Source: Porphyromonadaceae bacterium W3.11
GTDB taxonomy: Bacteria > Bacteroidota > Bacteroidia > Bacteroidales > Porphyromonadaceae
Reading direction: 5' to 3'
Assembly: GCA_030434245.1 (NCBI GenBank)
Contig: JAUISX010000004.1
Coordinates: 354,158-418,157, forward strand
DNA length: 64,000 bases
Shown here: in pieces, positions 56,873 through 64,000 of the stretch
How the letters are laid out: every line of letters begins with the position of its first letter
Position numbering within the stretch: position 1 is the stretch's first letter
The notes under the pieces: model-generated
What the model saw: the letters and a program-made list of their open reading frames with translations, nothing else
Database searches by the model: none
Told to the model about the DNA's origin: nothing
Program-made: the position numbers and the translations under genes

Positions 56873-57358
56873 TCAACCTTTATTCTCCCTAAACAATTTA
56901 ACATTACGAAACAACCGGAACGGAAGCACCATCCAGCCAATTATAGAGGCCAGCCAAAGCTTTAATGCAAAATAAATAAGCCAGCCAGGAAGCGATAAAA
57001 ATAAAAATGCCCTTGAAGTAAAGTTCGAAAGAGAAAGCCATCCCGCAACAATAGAGGCTCCTACATAGAAGGCCATAATGAAAAAGATAAACCTCCAGAA
57101 AAAAGAAAACTCTTCACCTGAAGCCTCCACATCACTCAGTTGTGATTGAGTGATTGCCAAAATCACCACGCCCAAGACAAAGGAGATTATCCACTCCTTT
57201 AAAATAGCTTGACGTATGGCTAACCGACGCTTTTCACTACACTCGCTGCAAAGAGGCACCTCGTAACCTGAGCTTGAGGCACACTCAAAACAAAGGGCCT
57301 TATGACAATCATTACAGATTGCCACAGAGGATTCATTCTTGTGATAATAGCAATTCAT
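56873..57358 (-). CDS. B-box-like zinc-finger membrane protein
   Basis: 161 residues. The N-terminal B-box-like zinc finger (about 1-45) has CYYHKN, CNDCHKALCFEC and CSECSEKR, supplying Cys/His ligands. Four hydrophobic segments follow. The arrangement occurs in poorly studied bacterial membrane proteins. It lies 3 bp upstream of the TfoX-like gene. Confidence 0.7.
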   Translation of the reverse strand: MNCYYHKNESSVAICNDCHKALCFECASSSGYEVPLCSECSEKRRLAIRQAILKEWIISFVLGVVILAITQSQLSDVEASGEEFSFFWRFIFFIMAFYVGASIVAGWLSLSNFTSRAFLFLSLPGWLIYFALKLWLASIIGWMVLPFRLFRNVKLFRENKG

Positions 57359-58077
57359 TACAATACATTATGAGTTAAACGTTTATGATATGACGATTAT
57401 AGACGGTCAAAGATACTAAAGGTTGCAGAAATAAGATAAGGCAAAAGAGAAAAATGTCAGAAATAGCATTGATATAATCACTCTCAAAACTAACCACCTC
57501 TTTTGAACCAAGTAGAATACAAGAAATATCCCTAAGCAAATCTATTCAATACGACTAAAGTTCAATGCTAGTCCATTTATTGATTCATATCAAAATGAAA
57601 GGGTGCTTAAAAACCAGACACATCAAGCGAATATCCGTCCTATAGGAAACCAAAATCCTTCTTATAGGAAAAAAATGTGCTTCCTATTGAAAACATTTCC
57701 GCTTCATATAACTAAAAGATCTCCTATCATAAGCGTGTCATAGAAAGCATCCCCAGCAACAAATTAACACATCACATTCATCGCTCACAGTCAGTCCCTT
57801 ATAAATAATGCAACACTATCTACCGCAAACTTTCTGGGCATCAAAATAAAATAGGTTGCGAATGATAAGGGGGCACATCTATTCTCCAATCCACTTAAAA
57901 ATAATTCATCTCTTTCTTTTCAACCTCTCAATAGTTGTTCTGACAGCAATTCACTTTATATCGAAAAAACATAATGTTTAGAAGATAACCCGATATTAAT
58001 CAATGCACAACAGCTTTCTTTTCGAGAATAATCAGTAAGTTTGTGAGAGATAATTATTAACAAAAAAAATACACTAT
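57359..58077. other. Gene-free divergent region with phased array copy C
   Basis: About 720 bp with no credible gene. Apart from the array at 57637-57714 I see nothing structured. The promoter of the downstream hydrolase is not obvious. Confidence 0.5.
57637..57714. repeat. Phased palindrome array, copy C (four boxes, 22-bp period)
   Basis: The boxes are GTCCTATAGGAA (57637-57648), TTCTTATAGGAA (57659-57670), TTCCTATTGAAA (57681-57692) and TTCATATAACTA (57703-57714). All centres are 22 bp apart. Box four is identical to that of copy A, and AAA follows it in both. Confidence 0.9.
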
Positions 58078-59268
58078 ATGAAAAAAGTTTTAAAGTGGAG
58101 TATCTCTATCACGCTACTCGTAATCTTAGGCATTGGCAGTGCTGGTGCTTGTACTACAGCGGTCATCTCAGGAAAGTTCACAAAGAGCGGTCGCCCTATG
58201 ATTTGGAAGCTTAGGGATACCGAAGAGTATGCTAACCACATGCGTCGCTTTGAAAGCAAAATTGGTTATTATGTAGGACTTATGAATGATAGCGACCCTA
58301 AGGGTGAGCACATCTGGGGTGGGCATAATAGTCATGGATTTGCCATCATGAATAGTGCCTCATTCAACGTCAATAAAAATGACACAACGGACATCTCTAA
58401 CCAAGAAGGTGTCTTCATGAAGAAGGCTTTAGCTGAATGTCGTAACCTAGAGGACTTTGAAGCTTTACTGAACAACGCACCTAAACCGATGGGTTTAGCG
58501 AGCCACTTTGGTGTATTAGATGCTGAAGGTGGTGCTGCTTTCTATGAAGTTAATAACTACACATGGAAAAAGTTTGATGCCAACGAAGACCCTCGCGGTT
58601 ATGTGATCCGCACCAACTTCTCTTATACTGGAGACGAAAATGAAGGTCTTGGATATGTTCGCCACTCCTGTGCTTCTTATCTTTTCTCCCCTATTGACAA
58701 AGGTACCCTGACCCTTACAGAACTAGGTAGTCGTCTATCTCGATCCATGTACCATGGTCTTCTAGAGATTGATTACAGGACATTAGCTGAAGAGGATGCT
58801 CTTCCTAGTAAAAGTGGATATATTGACTCTGATGACCTCATCACTCGCTATGGTACCAGCTCTATGATCCTCGTAGAGGGAGTCGCGAAGGGCGATGATC
58901 CTTCACTCACTACCTCATGGGTACAGATTGGTAATCCTTACCTATCTCCGCTGGTACCGATCTGGACATGGCAAGAAGTCCCAACTGAATTGGCTATGCC
59001 TCAAGATGGAGCAGAAAAGACCATGGCTCAAAGGGCTATGGATCTGAAAAAGAAGCTTTATCCTGTAAATACTATCGAAGAGACCCGTTACCTCTATATG
59101 CCATTGATCTATAGAAAAGATGGAGAAGGCTTGGCTCAAAGATTAGAAAAGCTTGAAGCTAAGTTCTTACCAATGATTGAGAACGAAAAAGATCATCAGA
59201 AATTGCTTAGCCTGCAAGGTCAATTAATCAAAGAGGGTATGGCGATCCAAACCTCTTTCATGGACTAA
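58078..59268 (+). CDS. Secreted Ntn hydrolase, C45/choloylglycine-hydrolase-like
   Basis: 396 residues. A signal peptide ends at AGA, and the next residue is Cys (Cys25, ACTTAVISGKFTKSGRP), which would become the N-terminal nucleophile after cleavage, as in Ntn hydrolases. Further motifs are MIWKLRDTE, WGGHNSHGFAIMNSASFN and YVIRTNFSYTG, typical of the acyl-CoA:6-APA acyltransferase/C45 and penicillin acylase-like group. Alternatively the Cys is a lipobox residue. It probably hydrolyses an amide bond in the periplasm, and the substrate is unknown. It is monocistronic. Confidence 0.78.
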   Translation: MKKVLKWSISITLLVILGIGSAGACTTAVISGKFTKSGRPMIWKLRDTEEYANHMRRFESKIGYYVGLMNDSDPKGEHIWGGHNSHGFAIMNSASFNVNKNDTTDISNQEGVFMKKALAECRNLEDFEALLNNAPKPMGLASHFGVLDAEGGAAFYEVNNYTWKKFDANEDPRGYVIRTNFSYTGDENEGLGYVRHSCASYLFSPIDKGTLTLTELGSRLSRSMYHGLLEIDYRTLAEEDALPSKSGYIDSDDLITRYGTSSMILVEGVAKGDDPSLTTSWVQIGNPYLSPLVPIWTWQEVPTELAMPQDGAEKTMAQRAMDLKKKLYPVNTIEETRYLYMPLIYRKDGEGLAQRLEKLEAKFLPMIENEKDHQKLLSLQGQLIKEGMAIQTSFMD

Positions 59269-59283
59269 GATGTTATAAAAAAA

Positions 59284-59309
59284 GCTGAGGTTAAGCCACA
59301 GCCTTTTTA
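59284..59309 (+). terminator. Terminator after the Ntn hydrolase gene
   Basis: A GCTGAGG...CCACAGC imperfect stem is followed by CTTTTTAG, 15 bp past the stop. Confidence 0.65.
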
Positions 59310-59314
59310 GAGCT

Positions 59315-59359
59315 ATTAATCCGATAAAGTGGCACTTGGTGCTACTTTATCGGATTAAT
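59315..59359. other. Large hairpin without T-tract
   Basis: ATTAATCCGATAAAGT and its exact complement form 16-bp arms, and the 13-nt centre can extend the stem through GCAC/GTGC. It sits just after the terminator above. The role is unknown. Confidence 0.6.
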
Positions 59360-59639
59360 CATATTTGCCTCTAGAACAAATACATGTAGAGGTATAGTTT
59401 ATACGAAGTTAGCAAAGTCTTCAATGATATAAAAAAGTGATTTCGGGAAAGATATAACCCTTTTCTGTAACTCTCATCTATGATAATAAGAAAGAGTATG
59501 AGAGTGAGTTTCGTCCCAGTGGTCATCATCACTTACAAATGTTGCCTCTTTGATTCCTTTTAGATTTTATCTTTTTACTCCTAAGGTGATATTACCATAA
59601 TATTTTTTAAACACTAGCCTAGGGCTTACAATAATTTGT

Positions 59640-59647
59640 TATCTTTG
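59640..59647 (+). promoter_or_regulatory. -7 promoter element upstream of the fimbrillin-like genes
   Basis: TATCTTTG matches TAnnTTTG. No good -33 TTTG lies at the standard distance. The resulting leader to 59772 would be about 120 nt, which is long. Confidence 0.45.
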
Positions 59648-59771
59648 CGTTCTGAATTAGAAAGATTCTTGTATTAATATTTTACTAAATATCCGATTGG
59701 GGTGCTTTTTTTGACTGTTAATCATCATTTCCAAATGCCATCATATCGGACATTTCATTTCCATTAGAATT

Positions 59772-60653
59772 ATGAATATGAAGTTTTTTAAGGTTTTAAG
59801 CGTTTGTTCGTTCGTATTACTTGTTACCGCATGTGGGCAGAGAAGTATGCCAGATAGTGGAGCGGCGGATCCTGAATTCCGTGTAGAGTCTAAGATTTAT
59901 TCGCTCTTGCGTGCCCCTCAGCTGGATGAAAAGGGTGCTGGGCATTTTATTGATAGAGATGAAAATACCATTTTCATCAAAGACCAAAGTGGGACTCAGA
60001 CTACTACCTTCAACTATACTTATGGTACCACTTATCATTGGTCAGATATACATCTACCTCAGGAGATAAAGCAGTGTCAGATCTCAGCATGCTATCCTCC
60101 AGTCCAGACAAGTGATTTTAAGAATTTCAAGTGGGATGTAAATAAGAAGAAAGGTATTGATCTTCTACTCGCTTCGCCGGTCAAGGCTTCAACTGAATCA
60201 TCCTCGCCAATCAACTTATCATTCAGACACGCATTGCATAAGCTGTCAGTAGTCCTTATCCCACAGGGGAACAAAGTATCTAGTGATATACTGAGCAAGG
60301 CAGTCATTACATGTAAGAATGTAAAGTCTATCGCTGTTATTGATTTACTAAATGGGAAAGCTATAACATCAAACGGCCCAACAATAGAACTAACAAAGAA
60401 TGGTGCGACTACTAACTTCCTTATTCCAGCACAGGAGGTAGGTGATATGGAGATATCCATTAACGTAGAAGGCAGAGAAGCTCACTATCAATTGTCAAAA
60501 CTTAAGATTAAAGATCAGCAACTTAAGAACCTTGAGAGTGGAAAGGCATTCTCTCTGCAAGTGAAGGTCAGCAAGGAGTCTTTCACCATCGTGGGGCAGA
60601 ATATCTCGGGTTGGGAAAAGCAGGGTGAAGCAGACGGCACGATCACTCTTTAA
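59772..60653 (+). CDS. Fimbrillin-family lipoprotein
   Basis: 293 residues with a lipoprotein signal (SFVLLVTAC, Cys21). The mature part has the two-domain beta layout of the fimbrillin family (PF13149-like): an N-terminal domain ending before PINLSFRHALHKLSVVLIP (the L-x-F-x-H-x-L-x-K segment is the family hallmark) and a C-terminal domain with NFLIPAQEVG and SGKAFSLQVKVSK. It could be a fimbrial subunit, tip or anchor protein. It is 11 bp upstream of a related gene. Confidence 0.82.
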   Translation: MNMKFFKVLSVCSFVLLVTACGQRSMPDSGAADPEFRVESKIYSLLRAPQLDEKGAGHFIDRDENTIFIKDQSGTQTTTFNYTYGTTYHWSDIHLPQEIKQCQISACYPPVQTSDFKNFKWDVNKKKGIDLLLASPVKASTESSSPINLSFRHALHKLSVVLIPQGNKVSSDILSKAVITCKNVKSIAVIDLLNGKAITSNGPTIELTKNGATTNFLIPAQEVGDMEISINVEGREAHYQLSKLKIKDQQLKNLESGKAFSLQVKVSKESFTIVGQNISGWEKQGEADGTITL

Positions 60654-60664
60654 GTATTGTAGTT

Positions 60665-61627
60665 ATGCAGTTCAAAGATGTCCGAATTGCTATATACGCC
60701 TTTATAACGCTCTCTTTTGCCCTTGGGGCATGTCAGTCTGAGACTCTGATTAATCCTATCTCCGATACTATTGAACTGTCGGCAGAGATACAACCGATTG
60801 CCACCACTCGGCTAAATATCCATGATGATGGCAAGGGTAGTTTCGATGAAGGTGATCATATACAATTGCAGGTGGCCCCTACCTCGGATGATTCACACAT
60901 CTATGAATTGACCTATCGGAATGGACTTTGGACGCCAAGTCTGAGTTGGGCTGATATAAATGCCGATAAGGTATCGTTCTTTGCAACATATCCAACGCTG
61001 CAAAGTAATGATGCTGGAGAATGGATACACAAGGTTTCTGTAGATCAGAGGCATGGTGTGGATTATCAAAATTCAGATTTGCTGTGTGCCTATACGTACG
61101 TCCAACGGAAGGCTCCTGTACAGCTATCGTTCGCACATGCGATGAGTCGTGTGTCGGTGACTCTTAAGAGTGGCAACCATTTTACAGAGCAGCAGCTCGC
61201 ATCTGCGGTTGTAAGCATTCGAGCCTTCGATCAAATCTCGGTGCAACCCGGCAATGGGGCTTTGGGGGCGATTTCTGGAGCAGAACAAAAAATCATATTT
61301 CACCATAACCAAGGAACTGCCACCTTTAATGCCATTGTGTGCCCACAGAAGATATTATCTGAGTGGAAGGAGGATTGGTGGATAGAAATTAAGATCGGTG
61401 AGCAGCTCATGAAGTACAAGGCTCCACTGAAATTGAAAGACGGCACACCAATGCTCTCATTGCAGTCTGGTAAAGAGTTATCCCTGACCATATCACTGAA
61501 TGACAAAGAATACGTAGAAGAGGACTGGAGTAATCAGACAGTCTGGGTTTATGGTGTCCGGAATCCAAAACTTGATGAGTGGGGATATGCTTTTCCTAAT
61601 ACAAAGGTTTTGGGTTTGACATGGTAG
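60665..61627 (+). CDS. Fimbrillin-family lipoprotein, next to the putative prophage end
   Basis: 320 residues, lipoprotein signal ending LGAC (Cys19). It carries the same fimbrillin pattern as its neighbour: VQLSFAHAMSRVSVTLKSG in the middle, then FNAIVCPQKIL and SGKELSLTISLNDKE. The last 35 or so residues (after DKEYVEEDW) do not resemble the end of the upstream paralog and run up to the G-rich presumed prophage sequence. The natural C-terminus may have been altered by the insertion, or this may be ordinary divergence. Confidence 0.78.
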   Translation: MQFKDVRIAIYAFITLSFALGACQSETLINPISDTIELSAEIQPIATTRLNIHDDGKGSFDEGDHIQLQVAPTSDDSHIYELTYRNGLWTPSLSWADINADKVSFFATYPTLQSNDAGEWIHKVSVDQRHGVDYQNSDLLCAYTYVQRKAPVQLSFAHAMSRVSVTLKSGNHFTEQQLASAVVSIRAFDQISVQPGNGALGAISGAEQKIIFHHNQGTATFNAIVCPQKILSEWKEDWWIEIKIGEQLMKYKAPLKLKDGTPMLSLQSGKELSLTISLNDKEYVEEDWSNQTVWVYGVRNPKLDEWGYAFPNTKVLGLTW

Positions 61628-61741
61628 GGGGGAGGGAACGAAGCGTACTTGGATAATATAGGGGTTTAGGGGTCGTATGTGTTTATATGATAGTGGGTTA
61701 TGATGGAATGATGGAGAGGTGATGGAGAAAACGAAATGTTT

Positions 61742-61793
61742 ATTTTGGTTGATTTTGGGTTAATTTTGGGGGTGGATGGTCGAAGGATGGTCG
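61742..61793. repeat. Helically spaced repeats near the presumed prophage end
   Basis: ATTTTGG occurs at 61742, 61752 and 61763 (10 and 11 bp apart), directly followed by TGGTCG at 61777 and 61788 (11 bp apart). Confidence 0.75.
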
Positions 61794-61855
61794 AGTAAAT
61801 GTTAATCGGGTGATGCTGGAGCATTGAAATAGCATCGTAATTGTGGGTAAAAAGG

Positions 61856-61887
61856 GCGGAAAGCTGGCTTGTGGGCTGGCTTTCCGC
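61856..61887 (-). terminator. Hairpin that could end the leftward repressor transcript
   Basis: GCGGAAAGC (61856-61864) pairs with GCTTTCCGC (61879-61887). On the minus strand the stem is followed by CCTTTTT, on the plus strand by TTTTGTTGT. It lies about 450 bp beyond the repressor stop. Confidence 0.55.
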
Positions 61888-61901
61888 TTTTGTTGTGTCT
61901 G

Positions 61902-61988
61902 TGGTCGAGGGGTGGTCGAATGGTGGTCGTTTGGGCGAATTTTGAGCACCGATTATTGGCGATTTGAGGGGTGGTCGGAGGATGCTCG
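61902..61988. repeat. TGGTCG direct repeats with 11-bp period
   Basis: TGGTCG occurs at 61902, 61913 and 61924, then at 61972 with a variant (TGCTCG) at 61983. Spacing within each group is 11 bp. Together with 61777 and 61788 there are seven copies in about 210 bp. Confidence 0.85.
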
Positions 61989-62007
61989 AGCGGTGATTTT
62001 TGCTCTT

Positions 62008-62100
62008 GGGGGTGCAGTAGGGGGTGCAGTAGGGGGTGCATTTTTAATTGTTAAATCAAAACGAAATGGGATTGTAGGGGGTGCGGTAGGGGGTGCAGTT
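62008..62100. repeat. GGGGGTGCAGTA direct repeats with 12-bp period
   Basis: Three tandem copies start at 62008, 62020 and 62032. Two more (the first with G for A) start at 62077 and 62089. The G-runs are all on the + strand. Confidence 0.88.
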
Positions 62101-62339
62101 GAGCACACAAATTGGGTAAGTAGGATATGGACAAATGCACCTTTTTAAGACGTAAACAGGTGAAATATGGTTTTAAGGTACCCACTATGTACCCCCACAA
62201 AATACCTGCTTTTTTGAGAATAAACCGCTTAACCTCTTGATTGTGAGTGTGGTATGTGTCAAAGTGCCCGTTTAATTGATTTTTGAGGGGTACGAGTCGT
62301 TTATTATGGCTGGGAAATAAAGGGGTTGGGCGTGCCCTA

Positions 62340-63038
62340 TTAGCCCATTGAATTGTATCGAATGGAGAATTTAATGAGGGCAATTTTGTGGATGTGCTTG
62401 AGTAGGACATCTCGTGGCGAATAATTCGGATTGTGCGACTCCAGTACCGCCTTTTCAGGATCGCTTGGGTGCTTTTTCACCCACTTTACAGTGATATAAG
62501 TATCCCCATCCTCATTAATAGATACAAGGTACATATCCCCAAAGTGAATATTATTGATATCATGGACCACTTGAAATGCCACGATGTCTCCAGACTTTAG
62601 AAGTGGGTACATCGAATCTCCTGTAATGCTCACCGCCCCATCACATCGAGGCATGTTTGGAATCATTATCTGGCCAATTTGATATTCCACGGAATTATCA
62701 AGGTGCTCCAGTACTCCAGCCGTGGCCTCAATAGAATAATAGGGAATTGCCTGCTCCTCAATAATCGATTCTTGGTATTTTGGCTGATATAGCCGCTGTG
62801 TTTGAATAATGTTTGTAGATGCGTTGAAATCGCCATTTCCTGAAATCAACCAATCCGCAGAAATATCAACAGTTGCGTATATTTTCGAGAGAACTTCAAA
62901 AGATGGTGAACTTCCTCTCTTTCCAACAATTCCATTTATGACTGATGTAGAGGTGCCGACAGCACTGGCAAAATCCTTTTGACTGCCATTGTAAAACGTA
63001 TCAATTAAAAGTTGTACTCTCTCATTTATTGTACTCAT
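62340..63038 (-). CDS. Phage repressor, CI-like S24 family
   Basis: I start at 63038 (MSTINERVQLLIDTF), giving 232 residues. The longer frame runs into the operator region. An N-terminal helix-turn-helix (QKDFASAVGTSTSVINGIVG, about 20-40) is joined to a C-terminal S24 peptidase domain with a predicted Ala-Gly cleavage site (EATAGVLEH), the catalytic Ser in ITGDSMYPLL and Lys in TVKWVKK. It is transcribed away from the transposase, as the Mu repressor is. RecA-dependent self-cleavage would make this element SOS-inducible. Confidence 0.88.
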   Translation of the reverse strand: MSTINERVQLLIDTFYNGSQKDFASAVGTSTSVINGIVGKRGSSPSFEVLSKIYATVDISADWLISGNGDFNASTNIIQTQRLYQPKYQESIIEEQAIPYYSIEATAGVLEHLDNSVEYQIGQIMIPNMPRCDGAVSITGDSMYPLLKSGDIVAFQVVHDINNIHFGDMYLVSINEDGDTYITVKWVKKHPSDPEKAVLESHNPNYSPRDVLLKHIHKIALIKFSIRYNSMG

Positions 63039-63072
63039 ATATTCTTTTGCGAAAAAATAAATACACAATTGC

Positions 63073-63127
63073 TTGCGTGATACGCAAATGTTTATTATCT
63101 TTGCTATGTAAACCAATAAATGGTTTA
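63073..63127. promoter_or_regulatory. Divergent control region: two perfect dyads around the early promoter
   Basis: Dyad 1 is TTGCGT-GAT-ACGCAA (63073-63087). The rightward -7 element TATCTTTG lies at 63096-63103, with the -33 position (CTTG, 63072-63075) inside dyad 1. Dyad 2 is TAAACCA-ATAAA-TGGTTTA (63109-63127), over the expected start of transcription. The two dyads differ, so two proteins (repressor and the Ner-position protein) may bind here. That is inference. Confidence 0.7.
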
Positions 63128-63159
63128 GGCCGTAAATATAATCAATTATTTTTTAAGGT

Positions 63160-63525
63160 ATGAAAAGGATATTTGTTACACAAGAGCAACGGAAGGAGTT
63201 GGTTAAGACCTTTGGTGTTAGGTTTGACACCCTTAGCAAGGCTCTTAACTATAAAACTGATTCGGAGCTATCGAAGAAAATCAGAGCACTCGCCGTTCAG
63301 AAAGGTGGATATATTGTTGGTGATGATTATGAGATGGAAACCATATTCAGATCCAATGGAGATATGGTGCAATCGTGGGGAGGTTTTGCCCAAATTATCG
63401 CATATAAGTGCGGTAAAGTCAAAGTGTTTATTGAAGGTAAACTCGATAAAGAGGTTCCGAGCATGACCGTCAATGAACTCATGAGAGAGCAAAATAGAAT
63501 TTCCACACTTATCGCAAGCCGTTAA
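63160..63525 (+). CDS. Small phage protein in the Ner position, probable DNA-binding
   Basis: 121 residues, first gene of the rightward early transcript, 8 bp before the transposase. The basic N-terminal half (EQRKELVKTFGVRFDTLSKAL then SELSKKIRALAVQKGG) looks like a helix-turn-helix, and the rest (about 60-121) is mixed beta/alpha with no motif I know. In Mu, ner occupies this slot and represses early transcription. Sequence does not show homology to Ner. Confidence 0.6.
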   Translation: MKRIFVTQEQRKELVKTFGVRFDTLSKALNYKTDSELSKKIRALAVQKGGYIVGDDYEMETIFRSNGDMVQSWGGFAQIIAYKCGKVKVFIEGKLDKEVPSMTVNELMREQNRISTLIASR

Positions 63526-63533
63526 TAGTGAAG

Positions 63534-64000
63534 ATGGAGTATTACCAGGGGCGTATATGTATGAGTTTTGATGACCTTACGAGTGGCGAGCCGCCCATCG
63601 TAAATTATCAAACACTCAAAAGCTGGCTACGTCGCAAAAATGCGATCTATGCCCGTAAGGCGTACGGTGAGGGTGTAACTGCCCTCGTTGACTACGATAC
63701 CCTGCCCAAAAAAGCCAAGGCGGCAATCATAGAGAGGTATGGTGATCCGCACGAGCTCCTCCAGCCTAAAGGTGAACTGGCTTGGCTTCCAGAGGATTTT
63801 GACGCAAAAATATACTTCAATTATGAGTTCCAATATGAGTTGGGTGGGCAAATGGTTGGTCTTGAGGATCACATCGCGGATGAATATGAACTTAATGCCC
63901 GAGTTCTGAATGCGATCATCGCCCGCCAAGCTGAGCTCCAGCAGATGACTAATAAACTCAACAACAGACGCACGAATACTTGGAAATTGCTCCACCAGTA
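63534..64000 (+). CDS. Mu-type transposase, N-terminal part (runs off window)
   Basis: The frame is open from ATG at 63534 to the right edge (155 codons, no stop). The start MEYYQGRICMSFDDLTSGEP, then NYQTLKSWLRRKN and ALVDYDTLPKKAKAAIIERYG, resembles the N-terminal DNA-binding region of Bacteroidota Mu-like transposases, where a helix-turn-helix is followed by the LPxxxKxxI...G segment. The DDE catalytic domain lies beyond the edge, so the assignment rests on this region and the Mu-like gene order. Confidence 0.65.
   Translation, partial: MEYYQGRICMSFDDLTSGEPPIVNYQTLKSWLRRKNAIYARKAYGEGVTALVDYDTLPKKAKAAIIERYGDPHELLQPKGELAWLPEDFDAKIYFNYEFQYELGGQMVGLEDHIADEYELNARVLNAIIARQAELQQMTNKLNNRRTNTWKLLHQ

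Larger units (their letters stand above)
61628..64000. mobile_element. Left part of a Mu-like transposable prophage (right end outside window, left boundary uncertain)
   Basis: The gene order leftward repressor, divergent operator region, small protein in the Ner position and Mu-type transposase reproduces the left end of phage Mu. The transposase is cut by the window edge. The exact left terminus must lie between the last host gene (stop 61627) and the repressor stop (62340). I did not find an unambiguous TG terminus or target duplication because the right end is missing. Confidence 0.7.

Noticed and set aside
62008-62040. G-quadruplex
   Set aside because: Only three G-runs occur together with 7-nt loops. 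The fourth is about 40 bp away, so a stable quadruplex is doubtful.
61843-62148. 101-codon plus-strand frame and overlapping minus-strand frames with Gly-Gly-Ala-Val or His-Pro repeats
   Set aside because: The frames exist because the GGGGGTGCAGTA and TGGTCG direct repeats lack stops. The peptide is pure repeat translation, no start context or homology is visible, and the frames lie in the presumed non-coding prophage end.

Overview
The window reads as chromosome of an anaerobic, amino-acid-using member of the Bacteroidota, most likely a Porphyromonas or close relative. The evidence is TAnnTTTG-type promoter elements, a TonB receptor with BtuG-like DUF5074 lipoproteins, fimbrillin-family lipoproteins, a DUF4369-thioredoxin lipoprotein, and near absence of sugar catabolism against full routes for histidine, tyrosine and lactate. 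The genus call is inference. The sequence is moderately AT-rich, with many intrinsic terminators and long gene-free gaps.

Layout. 1-2.6 kb: the end of a dihydroorotate-dehydrogenase-like gene, a zinc-ribbon Nudix hydrolase and holA on the minus strand, then an HsdR-N-like protein. 2.7-7.5 kb: kbl, a macro-domain protein, thymidine kinase, a small lipoprotein, aqpZ and a rhodanese lipoprotein. 8.1-10.6 kb: a His-rich zinc/cadmium-type P-type ATPase with a Fur-family regulator. 10.9-17.6 kb: a cobalamin riboswitch followed by an outer-membrane B12 uptake operon. 17.6-22.7 kb: a minus-strand run of rsmH, DUF4286, mazG, a DsbD-like protein and a divergent pseudouridine synthase, then tRNA-His. 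23.5-28 kb: lutABC and a lactate permease. 28-29.5 kb: queF, a queuosine precursor transporter and tRNA-Pro. 30.2-33.1 kb: a GntR-controlled ABC exporter operon. 33.4-39.3 kb: a membrane protein with a possible degenerate Nudix domain, a synthetase-only RelA, a thioredoxin-like lipoprotein and enolase. 39.4-46 kb: a complete histidine degradation operon (hutU-ftcD-hutI-fchA-hutH). 46-50.3 kb: rsgA, frr and umuDC. 50.6-55.7 kb: an M20 dipeptidase, an MTA/SAH-type deaminase, a 6-oxopurine nucleoside phosphorylase and a tyrosine phenol-lyase. 56-59.3 kb: a candidate small RNA, three small genes and a secreted Ntn hydrolase. 59.6-61.6 kb: two fimbrillin-like lipoproteins.

From about 61.6 kb to the right edge the window enters what looks like the left end of a Mu-like transposable prophage. 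It has a leftward S24 repressor, a divergent control region with two perfect dyads, a small Ner-position protein and the start of a Mu-type transposase that runs off the edge. The roughly 700 bp outside the repressor are G-rich on the + strand and hold helically phased direct repeats.

Two structures stand out. One is a dispersed array found three times in long gene-free gaps: four 12-bp palindromic boxes (TTCCTATAGGAA type) with centres exactly 22 bp apart. The other is the phased repeat block at the presumed prophage end. I could not run searches, so family names rest on recognisable motifs, length and context.
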